NCBI GenBank assembly: GCA_003140705.1
Contig: PLKU01000558.1
Coordinates: 3,163-10,508 of the forward strand
Direction: 5' to 3'
Origin: Acidobacteriaceae bacterium
GTDB taxonomy: Bacteria; Acidobacteriota; Terriglobia; Terriglobales; Acidobacteriaceae
DNA: 7,346 bases
How positions within the stretch are numbered: position 1 is the stretch's first letter; the number at the start of each line of letters is the position of its first letter. Below the pieces are notes generated by a model. The model searched no databases and was not told where the DNA came from. It was given only the letters and a program-made list of their open reading frames with translations. The translations under genes were made by a program, and so were the position numbers. Below, piece after piece: positions 1 to 5,440 of the stretch.

Positions 1-2
1 AA

Positions 3-797
3 CCGAGGGCGATTCCCGGAGTCGAGTTCGTCACAGAGAACTCGTACCAGCGAACGATTGAGGTCGCCGGAATTCCTGGGTTTCTATCCGTCATCCCAGA
101 TGGCGCTGGGGCCCGGCTCGTGGTCCACCTTCAGATGGGCAGCTTTGAAGGATTGGCACGGACGGTAGAAAAGGTCCGTCGGATCTTCGACCTGAGTGCT
201 GATCCGGTACAGATCGCAAGCCATCTATCGCACGATCCGAAGCTGCGGGGGCTCATTAAACTCCATCCGGGACTCAGAGTGCCCGGAGTGTGGGACGGTT
301 TCGAGGCGGCAGTCCTTGCCGTCCTTGGGCAAAGGCTGACGACGTGCGGCCCGAAGCGGCTGGTGGCTCGGTTTGTGCAGATGTTCGGGACCCCCGTGGA
401 TTCTCCGATTCGCGGCTTGAAATATCTATTTCCTCGACCGGAAGTCCTTGCCCATGCCGATCTGTCTAAGGCGGGCGTTAGTGATGCCTGCGCCATCACC
501 ATTCGCAAGCTCACCTCGTCCTCAATTCGGAGGCATCTTAGTTTTGCAACTTCGAGGACCCTGGAACGGGCCGTCACTCAACTGGGTGTGATCTGTGGCG
601 TTGATGGAAGCACAGCAAACTATATTGCCATGCGAGCTTTTGGCGAGCCTGACGCATTTCCATCAGAGGAGCCGGGGCTCAGGCGCAGACTAACCAAGAC
701 CGGGCCAATTTTGCCTGCGGCACAAGCGCTTGCGATGGCGGAACATTGGCGGCCGTGGCGAGCCTACGCAGCCATGCACATCGCACAAAGCCGCTGA
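3..797 (+). CDS. alkA: AlkA-type DNA-3-methyladenine glycosylase, 5' truncated, divergent active site
   Basis: This is a base-excision repair glycosylase of the AlkA/HhH superfamily, which removes alkylated purines. The frame is open from base 3, so the start lies outside the window. The first visible residues (RAIPGVEFVTENSYQRTIEV) align with about residue 22 of E. coli AlkA, so little is missing if the protein stands alone; an Ada-AlkA fusion would lose much more. An N-terminal AlkA_N-like domain is followed by the glycosylase core (LRVPGVWDGFEAAVLAVLGQ), the TANYIAMRAFGEPDAFP segment and the ending HWRPWRAYAAMHIAQSR. Compared by eye with E. coli AlkA, Asp238 becomes Glu (669-671), Trp218 becomes Ser (609-611) and Trp272 becomes Ala (783-785), while Tyr222 is kept. 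The helix-hairpin-helix PGIG is CGVD. Family assignment is strong; activity is doubtful. No terminator is visible before the next gene. Confidence 0.85.
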   Translation, partial: PRAIPGVEFVTENSYQRTIEVAGIPGFLSVIPDGAGARLVVHLQMGSFEGLARTVEKVRRIFDLSADPVQIASHLSHDPKLRGLIKLHPGLRVPGVWDGFEAAVLAVLGQRLTTCGPKRLVARFVQMFGTPVDSPIRGLKYLFPRPEVLAHADLSKAGVSDACAITIRKLTSSSIRRHLSFATSRTLERAVTQLGVICGVDGSTANYIAMRAFGEPDAFPSEEPGLRRRLTKTGPILPAAQALAMAEHWRPWRAYAAMHIAQSR

Positions 798-883
798 AAC
801 CGCAATCCTCCCGGACAGAACTGAGCCCCTTTATGCGCCCAACATGGCCATGCTGTACAAATTGGAATCAGGGGCGTTTGTAA

Positions 884-1405
884 ATGAGAGGTGCAGGGAT
901 CGCGGTGCTGGCCGCTCTGATGTTCGTGGCGAGAGCCTTTGGTCAGGACGTGGAAAAGGAACAAGAGCCGGCTGCAATTATCGAACTCGGCGCTGCCGGG
1001 CAATGGGCGTTAACCCATGGCACCCCCAGCTACGGCCCCAATTTTGCTGTCGAAGTGACCCCAATCAAAGATTGGCTCGAAATCGAAGCGGGAGTGACGC
1101 CCTCCTTTAGTCGCGGTCAAACGGAGTGGGACACCGATCTCATCTTAAAGAAGCCCTATGACCTATCCAAAACCACCGAGTTCATGTTCGGCGTGGGACC
1201 CGAATGGGCTCATTCGATCACGGGGGGCAAGAGTGCCGATTCCATCGCGGGAGAAGCCGCTCTGGATTTCATGTTTTGGCCTTGGCCAAAGCGCAGATTT
1301 GGCTGGTATCTGGAGCCAACCTATGGATACAACTTCGGCAGTGGGCATGAGCAATCAATGAGTCTTTCCATAGATCTGCTAATCGCAATTCCAAAGCGTC
1401 GTTGA
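884..1405 (+). CDS. Exported outer-membrane beta-barrel-like protein, function unknown
   Basis: This is a 173-residue exported protein. ATG 884 directly follows an in-frame TAA (881-883), so it is the earliest possible start; AGGGG at 870-874 is a plausible ribosome binding site 9 nt upstream. Residues 1-20 form a signal peptide: a short R2-containing n-region, hydrophobic IAVLAALMFVA, and likely cleavage before Q21. The mature chain consists of alternating, aromatic-rich strands (FAVEVTPIKDWLEIEAGVTP, FMFGVGPEWAHS, LDFMFWPWPKRRFGWYLEPT, YGYNFGSGHEQS), as expected of a small outer-membrane barrel or lipid-facing sheet. I recognise the FMFGVGPEW / FGWYLEP / GHEQS pattern from hypothetical proteins of Proteobacteria and Acidobacteria, with no known function. 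Length looks complete, ending in a hydrophobic strand (LIAIPKRR). It sits alone, 86 nt after the glycosylase gene. Confidence 0.8.
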   Translation: MRGAGIAVLAALMFVARAFGQDVEKEQEPAAIIELGAAGQWALTHGTPSYGPNFAVEVTPIKDWLEIEAGVTPSFSRGQTEWDTDLILKKPYDLSKTTEFMFGVGPEWAHSITGGKSADSIAGEAALDFMFWPWPKRRFGWYLEPTYGYNFGSGHEQSMSLSIDLLIAIPKRR

Positions 1406-1505
1406 GCCCGCACAAGAAGCGTCCGCTGTCTTCATTCAGCGAATCAACTGTCGATTTGAACTCTCCCACTATCACCAGACAGGCCCACTCACAGCAAATT
1501 CCCGA

Positions 1506-1599
1506 GTCGCCTATTCGGGATTTCCTGGTTGATTTGCATCGGCAAGGTAGTAGCGTTGCGATGCCTCAGGCAATTCGGCCTCAACTTGCGCAAAGCCCA
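1506..1599 (+). repeat. 94-bp dispersed repeat, copy A
   Basis: This block aligns without gaps to 5441-5534 in the same orientation. By manual count 80 of 94 positions match, rising to 57 of 63 in the right-hand part (1537-1599). Similarity seems to continue to about 1620 with a 1-nt shift. The most conserved part contains a hairpin: GCATCG (1536-1541) pairs with CGATGC (1559-1564), then a bulged G and CAA/TTG, closing a 10-nt loop. An alternative, mutually exclusive pairing is TTGCG (1556-1560) with CGCAA (1589-1593). It lies 100 nt after the stop of the upstream gene. The minus-strand reading is open in both copies, but the change pattern gives no clear sign of coding. Confidence 0.85.
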
Positions 1600-1667
1600 G
1601 TCTTCGCCGAGTGACGCGGAACAAACTGGCATTCTGCGCGCGGGAGCAAGGGCTACATTCTGTGCGG

Positions 1668-1733
1668 ATGACACATTCCTCTTGCCTACTGTGCCCTATT
1701 GACTTCAGCGAGTACGAGGCGCATACGGCGTAG
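1668..1733 (+). pseudogene. Probable N-terminal stub of a universal stress protein
   Basis: A 21-codon reading frame from ATG 1668 to TAG 1731-1733 ends in CPIDFSEYEAHTA. This closely follows the first strand and loop of UspA-family proteins, whose usual beginning is like ILCPIDFSEYSAHAL. Nothing of the remaining ~120-residue fold can be found downstream: the kinase-like gene begins 13 nt after the stop. It reads best as the leftover of a Usp gene deleted when the present junction formed. A translated short leader peptide or a chance match are the alternatives; the motif is short. Confidence 0.45.
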
Positions 1734-1746
1734 AATGGTCTACGCC

Positions 1747-3054
1747 ATGAATACTGCGGCAATTCGTACCGATTGGGTAGGACGGGGCATCGACGGAAGA
1801 TTCACCCTCCTCCAATGGTTAGGCGGCTCTGAATCGGGTGGAGTCTTCCTTACGGAACTCCAGGGATCTCGATCGCAGAAAGCCGCCATCAAGCTCATTC
1901 CGGCTGATGCCACGGACGCGGAAGCCCACATCGCTTGCTGGGCGGCGACAACGACCTTGTCTCATCCTCACCTGATGCGCCTGTTTCAAACTGGACGTTG
2001 TCAGATCGACACCACCGGGCTGCTCTACGCCGTGACGGAATATGCCGAAGAGGTTCTCTCACAGATTCTTCCAGAGCGGCCACTCACGCCCCCCGAGGCC
2101 AGAGAGATGCTCGACCCAGTCCTCGACGCACTCTCCTACCTTCACGGGAAAGGTTTCGTGCATGGTCACCTCAAGCCATCGAACATCATGGTCGTCGACA
2201 ATCAATTGAAGCTTTCTTCAGACTGCCTTCATGTCGCTGGCGAGCTCGGCAATCACTTTCCTTCGCCAAGTATCTATGACGCACCGGAAACCGCCACCGA
2301 GCCTATCTCCCCGGCCGCGGACGTCTGGTCGCTCGGCGTCACCCTGGTCGAAGCCGTGACCCAACATCCGCCCGTTTGGGACAGATCGACACATCGCGAG
2401 CCGATTGTGCCGCAATCCATTCCGCAACCCTTCGCCGACATTACGCAAGAATGTCTCCGGTTCGACCCCTCGCGCCGATGGACCCTTAGCGATGTCAAGG
2501 CTCGTCTCGAACACGCCCGATCTCTCCCAGAACCGGCCAGCAAAACCCGTAGAGCGGTACCTGCCAAACTCCGCGTGACGGCACTCGTTGCCGCAGTGCT
2601 CATTCTGATTGCGGCGGCGATCGCAGCTCTGCTACTGCGATCGCACCGTGTTGAGCCAAAGTTCACAGCCGGGGAAAAACTCGTGCTCAAGATCTCCGCA
2701 CCTCCCCTTCAATCTCCAGTTCCGGAGACTCAAACCTCCAAAGGTGCGGAGGTGAAGGGTGCGGTCGCTGGGCGAGTTCTGCCCGACGTACTTCGAAGTG
2801 CGAGTAAGACCATTCAGGGCAAAGTCGAGGTGAGGATACGGGTCACGGTTGATCCAAGCGGCAATGTTTCGAATGCGGCCTTCGACTCGCCGGGACCAAG
2901 TAAATATTTCGCCAAACTGGCCCTGCAAGCCGCGCAGCATTGGAGGTTCAAACCGGCGCAAGTGGATGGACAGGCCGTCTCGAGCGTATGGATCCTGCAA
3001 TTTCAGTTTACGCAAACCGCAACCCTTGTTGCTCCCGTCCAAGCATCTCCCTAG
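1747..3054 (+). CDS. Membrane pseudokinase (Hanks fold) with periplasmic TonB C-terminal domain
   Basis: This 435-residue protein has three parts. Residues 17-257 form a Ser/Thr kinase fold: a glycine loop variant (LGGSESGGVF, 25-34), the ATP-binding Lys in AAIK (K49), the catalytic loop, the YDAPE motif (177-181) and DVWSLG (192-197). The catalytic loop reads HGHLKPSN (139-146), so HRD Asp is His141; DFG is DCL (159-161), with its Asp kept. Residues 274-298 form one membrane helix after a basic stretch (KTRRAVPAK), placing the kinase fold in the cytoplasm. Residues ~338-424 form a TonB_C-like domain (VTVDPSGNV, AAQHWRFKPA), thus periplasmic. ATG 1747 is preferred because family members as I recall them begin shortly before the W-x-GR-x-IDG motif; ATG 1735 and TTG 1699 are in frame, and none has a clear ribosome binding site. 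It probably signals by binding, not phosphorylation. Confidence 0.85.
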   Translation: MNTAAIRTDWVGRGIDGRFTLLQWLGGSESGGVFLTELQGSRSQKAAIKLIPADATDAEAHIACWAATTTLSHPHLMRLFQTGRCQIDTTGLLYAVTEYAEEVLSQILPERPLTPPEAREMLDPVLDALSYLHGKGFVHGHLKPSNIMVVDNQLKLSSDCLHVAGELGNHFPSPSIYDAPETATEPISPAADVWSLGVTLVEAVTQHPPVWDRSTHREPIVPQSIPQPFADITQECLRFDPSRRWTLSDVKARLEHARSLPEPASKTRRAVPAKLRVTALVAAVLILIAAAIAALLLRSHRVEPKFTAGEKLVLKISAPPLQSPVPETQTSKGAEVKGAVAGRVLPDVLRSASKTIQGKVEVRIRVTVDPSGNVSNAAFDSPGPSKYFAKLALQAAQHWRFKPAQVDGQAVSSVWILQFQFTQTATLVAPVQASP

Positions 3055-3386
3055 GCGCCTGTCGGGGACCGTAATTGCTGCGTTGATCGCGAATGCCTCT
3101 CCAGAAACGCCGCAGGGTCCATGGACGATGACGGTCACAGTGTGGATGCTTGGCTAAGAGAGCCCCGGTTCAGGTCTCAAATGGTTAGATGGCTTATTTT
3201 CGCAAAGTGACATCGGCCTCAGCGCCCTCGTCCGTTCGTCCGAGTCGTATGCCAGACTCAACGAATCCGGGGGCAGCAGATCACCGCGCATCAGAATGCC
3301 GAAGGTCAAAGGAGGATGGTGAGTCTCGGCGCAATTGACTTGGAGCGCTTTCGATGAGGCGGCCGCAACATCGACGCCAGCAACTC

Positions 3387-3418
3387 CCGGCCTCTTCCTC
3401 AGCCAGCGCCGGCTTTTT
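3387..3418 (+). terminator. Candidate weak intrinsic terminator
   Basis: CCGGC (3387-3391) can pair with GCCGG (3408-3412) over a 16-nt loop, followed after one C by five T residues (3414-3418). An alternative small stem AGCC (3401-3404) / GGCT (3411-3414) leads straight into the T-run. Either could end transcripts from the kinase-like gene, 330 nt upstream. The stems are short, so confidence is low. Confidence 0.3.
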
Positions 3419-3439
3419 CCGATTAAACATTCTTTTGGC

Positions 3440-3468
3440 CTCACAGTCTGCCTAGGGAGCGATACAAT
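3440..3468 (+). promoter_or_regulatory. Predicted sigma70-type promoter of the PilZ gene
   Basis: CTCACA (3440-3445, 4 of 6 to TTGACA) is followed by a 17-nt spacer and TACAAT (3463-3468, 5 of 6 to TATAAT). Transcription would begin near 3475, leaving a leader of about 35 nt that includes GAGGGG at 3489-3494. Confidence 0.5.
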
Positions 3469-3504
3469 TCCTTGAAGTCGGTGCCGACGAGGGGTTCTCG
3501 GTTA

Positions 3505-3513
3505 ATGAAATGA
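3505..3513 (+). promoter_or_regulatory. Two-codon ORF (ATG AAA TGA) overlapping the PilZ start
   Basis: ATG AAA TGA at 3505-3513 encodes Met-Lys-stop, and its TGA overlaps the ATG of the PilZ gene (3510-3512). The Shine-Dalgarno-like GAGGGG at 3489-3494 is 10 nt from ATG 3505 but 15 nt from ATG 3510, so the short frame is better placed for initiation. The arrangement would allow termination followed by reinitiation, tying the main gene to translation of the mini-ORF. Chance occurrence remains possible. Confidence 0.3.
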
Positions 3514-4583
3514 CCACGCGGAATCAATGGAAAACCTGGATCCGGAATCTAGGGTATCCGGTGAAGCCATCGGCTGAAAGGCGAACCCCGTCTGGGTTTG
3601 CCGCCCGGCGGCGGAACAGCTCTGCCTCGAAGCCGGCCACCATTAGAGATATTAGCTCGTCCGGACTTCGACTCCTGACAGAAGAACGCTGGCCCCTTGG
3701 TGAGTTGATCCCATTGACAGTGGAAGTGGAAGGGTTGTTGAAGGATCCTTCCGAGGCTCAGATTACCGTGCAGGCGCGGGTTGTTCGCCACGCCGAAGAT
3801 GGAATCGGATTATCGTTTGTTCTTCCGGCAGACCTCGATCCAAACCTTTGGGACGTTCTGCTGCGAAACGCAGTTGTTCTAACGGATCCGAAAGACATCG
3901 CGCACACGCTCAGGATGCTCCGAACGATCCTGTTCTTGTGTCGGCTGTGTCAGGATGGAGCCCCCGAACCCATTCTGTTGCTTGGCGGAGAACTGGATCA
4001 GCCTAGAACCGAGAAAGCCATGGAGATTGCGCACGGTGCGGAAAAGCTCCTGGATTCAGAACCCGATGCTGACAAGATGCGCGCTCATCCACACCTGGTC
4101 GCAAGCATCCTTGAAAATGGGTCATGGGCGGATGATTTGACAAAGCAGCTTTGGGCAGGCCTTCTGGCCACTTCCTGTTCGGTGGAAGGAACGGACCAAT
4201 CCAATAGCTCCTTCGTCGATTTGCTCGTCAATGTGACACATACTCAGAGCCGGATCTTCGTTGCCGCATGCACCAAGGCATTGGACCTTATGTCGGAAAT
4301 TGAGTATTCTCCCTCGACACGAATCATCTTTACGCCCGATCAGATGATTCGGCTTACCGGGATATACGATGTTGCCAGGATTGCTACGGATATGGCATAT
4401 CTATTCAACTCAGGAATCATTGAGAAGAGTTTTGACTTTACGTCTTATCTTCCAATGGATACCTTTGATATCACTCCTGCTCACCTTGGTATGGAACTGT
4501 ACGAACGGTGCAAAGGGCATTGCATAAAGCCTGATATACCGTTGGACCTGGCGGAGGGTGATCAACCCTTACCGCTGCCTTGA
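3510..4583 (+). CDS. PilZ-like domain protein with Abi-alpha-like C-terminal region
   Basis: This is a soluble 357-residue protein with no signal peptide or membrane helix. Residues ~30-105 form a PilZ-like barrel, the fold that binds cyclic di-GMP: a basic segment (RRR, 33-35), DISSSG (47-52, matching the D/N-x-S-x-x-G motif), PLGELIPLTVEV and ARVVRHAEDGIGLSF. The companion RxxxR motif is absent, because no Arg pair four apart occurs in the basic segment, so ligand binding is uncertain. Residues ~125-357 are helical; WADDLTKQLWAGLLATSC (206-223), FVDLLVNVTHTQSRIF (235-250) and the late segment DITPAHLGMELYERCKG resemble the Abi-alpha (DUF4393-like) pattern of a WA-LLA helix, FV-LL-L-x-x-Q-R and a terminal small domain. 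That second assignment is from memory of family patterns. ATG 3510 is the first Met in frame; a good promoter lies 41 nt upstream. Its upstream neighbour is the pseudokinase. Confidence 0.75.
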   Translation: MTTRNQWKTWIRNLGYPVKPSAERRTPSGFAARRRNSSASKPATIRDISSSGLRLLTEERWPLGELIPLTVEVEGLLKDPSEAQITVQARVVRHAEDGIGLSFVLPADLDPNLWDVLLRNAVVLTDPKDIAHTLRMLRTILFLCRLCQDGAPEPILLLGGELDQPRTEKAMEIAHGAEKLLDSEPDADKMRAHPHLVASILENGSWADDLTKQLWAGLLATSCSVEGTDQSNSSFVDLLVNVTHTQSRIFVAACTKALDLMSEIEYSPSTRIIFTPDQMIRLTGIYDVARIATDMAYLFNSGIIEKSFDFTSYLPMDTFDITPAHLGMELYERCKGHCIKPDIPLDLAEGDQPLPLP

Positions 4584-4586
4584 GTC

Positions 4587-4618
4587 GCGGCGGCAGATCA
4601 GCAAGCTCAACCCGCCGC
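4587..4618 (+). other. GC-rich hairpin just after the PilZ gene
   Basis: GCGGCGG (4587-4593) is the exact reverse complement of CCGCCGC (4612-4618), with an 18-nt loop, beginning 3 nt after the stop codon. No T-run follows, so it is not a standard intrinsic terminator; it might stabilise the transcript's 3' end or help factor-dependent termination. Confidence 0.35.
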
Positions 4619-4783
4619 TCCCTGGCCTTGGTTGTTAAGAGCTTTTGCAGACGGGTGCTTCAGAAGTGGATTCTCAGTCTTGTCAGATTGCTCCGCAAGT
4701 CGTTTATTGACCGCTCAACTGGTGCGAAGCTCAGTTTTCGCCAACTGACCGCCCGCTCCTGGCTTGTTGCGAATCCTTCACCA

Positions 4784-4812
4784 TTGACTCAACTCCGCAA
4801 TCAGCGTACGTT
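4784..4812 (+). promoter_or_regulatory. Predicted promoter of the exported protein gene at 4848
   Basis: TTGACT (4784-4789, 5 of 6 to TTGACA) is followed by a 17-nt spacer and TACGTT (4807-4812, which keeps the TA...T framework). Transcription would start near 4819, giving a leader of about 29 nt with AAGGAG (4837-4842) 5 nt before ATG 4848. Confidence 0.45.
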
Positions 4813-4847
4813 TTTCCATTCGCGGGCGTTTTCTAAAAGGAGTCACC

Positions 4848-5378
4848 ATGAAATTCACCACACAAATTCTTTTCGCCTCCGCAGCAGTCTGCCTGTTCGT
4901 AGCCGGCGCGCTCTGGGGCAGCCACTCCGTCGTCAACGCGCAATCAAGCGCCGGAAATCCCGTCAAACTGCAAGACGGAACCAACAACACGTATCTCGCC
5001 GAAGTAACTTCATTCAAAGCGCTGAAAGTTGATGGCTCCGCGATCACTCAACCGATAGCCGGCCAGGTAACGATTGCCGGTCAGGTAACCACCATCGGCT
5101 CTCCAACTTCAGGAAAAAGCGGCACGCTCGTTGTTGGCACAGGAGCTAAATACGGCGTCAGCCCGGATCTCGGATATGCGAAAACTCTCACCGTTTGCGC
5201 CCCTGCCAGCGGACTCGCCAGCAATTTCCTTGTTGACCAGTCCATCGACGGCACCACGTGGGTTACAATCACCCAGGTTCCACTTCAGAGTGGACCGAGC
5301 TGCATCTCGCTTCCGCCCACAAGATTCGTGCGCCTTTGGGGCGCAGTCGGCACTGGCTTTTACCAGGTGGCGTACTAG
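4848..5378 (+). CDS. Small exported protein of unknown function
   Basis: This is a 176-residue exported protein. ATG 4848 has an excellent ribosome binding site, AAGGAG, 5 nt upstream. Residues 1-32 form a signal peptide (K2, hydrophobic ILFASAAVCLFVAGALWG, likely cleavage after VNA before QSS). The mature N-terminal part has NPVKLQDGTNNTYLAEV and ALKVDGSAITQP, a style I associate with surface or phage-structure-like hypothetical proteins, followed by a six-residue repeat (AGQVTI AGQVTT). The rest (VDQSIDGTTWVTITQV, ISLPPTRFVRLWG) reads like a compact beta-sandwich, recalling the S-DG-W and R-VRL signatures of discoidin-like folds, without enough similarity to name one. Two Cys (CAPAS and SCISL) in the mature part could form a disulfide after export. 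It is monocistronic with its own promoter; repeat copy B lies 62 nt downstream. Confidence 0.8.
   Translation: MKFTTQILFASAAVCLFVAGALWGSHSVVNAQSSAGNPVKLQDGTNNTYLAEVTSFKALKVDGSAITQPIAGQVTIAGQVTTIGSPTSGKSGTLVVGTGAKYGVSPDLGYAKTLTVCAPASGLASNFLVDQSIDGTTWVTITQVPLQSGPSCISLPPTRFVRLWGAVGTGFYQVAY
5058..5093 (+). repeat. In-frame 18-bp tandem repeat in the exported protein gene
   Basis: Two 18-bp units (5058-5075 and 5076-5093) match at 14 of 18 positions, with 13 of the first 14 identical (GCCGGCCAGGTAAC and its near copy). They encode the six-residue repeat AGQVTI / AGQVTT, so the duplication preserves the frame. Copy number could vary between strains. Confidence 0.7.
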
Positions 5379-5440
5379 CGTGAATTCCGAACCAGTCTTT
5401 CAGAGGACGATGCGTGCCTGTTGGATGGTGCTGGACCGCG

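Larger units (their letters stand above)
1406..1746. other. Non-coding gap holding a dispersed repeat and a gene remnant
   Basis: There is no intact gene in these 341 nt. The stretch holds repeat copy A (1506-1599) and a 21-codon Usp-like stub (1668-1733). A dyad TCCCGA / TCGGGA (1500-1505 and 1515-1520, 9-nt loop) followed by TTT sits at the left repeat boundary and could terminate transcription from the upstream gene, though the T-run is short. A sequence TAGAAT at 1731-1736 resembles a -10 box but has no -35 at proper distance (TTGACT at 1699-1704 is 26 nt away). Confidence 0.5.
3055..3509. other. 455-nt intergenic region without a convincing gene
   Basis: Open frames here (for example 3154-3444 on the minus strand) show no recognisable motif and overlap the regulatory signals listed separately. 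A strong Shine-Dalgarno-like AAAGGAGG (3308-3315) abuts an ATG at 3316, which opens only a 13-codon frame ending at 3357. The right end contains a terminator-like hairpin (3387-3418), a good promoter (3440-3468) and the leader of the PilZ gene. The left two thirds may be decayed coding sequence, but I cannot say of what. Confidence 0.4.

Noticed and set aside
1699..1746. Earlier TTG start for the kinase-like gene
   Set aside because: It adds an Arg-rich tail absent from the family as I know it and overlaps the Usp-like stub; ATG 1747 fits better.
1511..1762. Minus-strand open frame across repeat copy A, with a similar frame in copy B (shared KLRP-CLRHRNA-TLPM)
   Set aside because: Protein similarity simply follows from the DNA repeat; flanks differ, and there is no conserved start or stop.
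3308..3357. Perfect Shine-Dalgarno AAAGGAGG followed by ATG and a 13-codon frame
   Set aside because: The ribosome binding site touches the ATG with no spacing, the frame is very short and resembles nothing; treated as chance.
3154..3444. 96-residue minus-strand open frame
   Set aside because: No recognisable motif, no ribosome binding site, and it overlaps the terminator-like and promoter signals of the plus-strand gene.
4580..5032. 150-residue plus-strand frame overlapping the PilZ stop
   Set aside because: Arg/Ser-rich composition typical of a shadow frame, and it runs into the well-supported exported protein in another frame.
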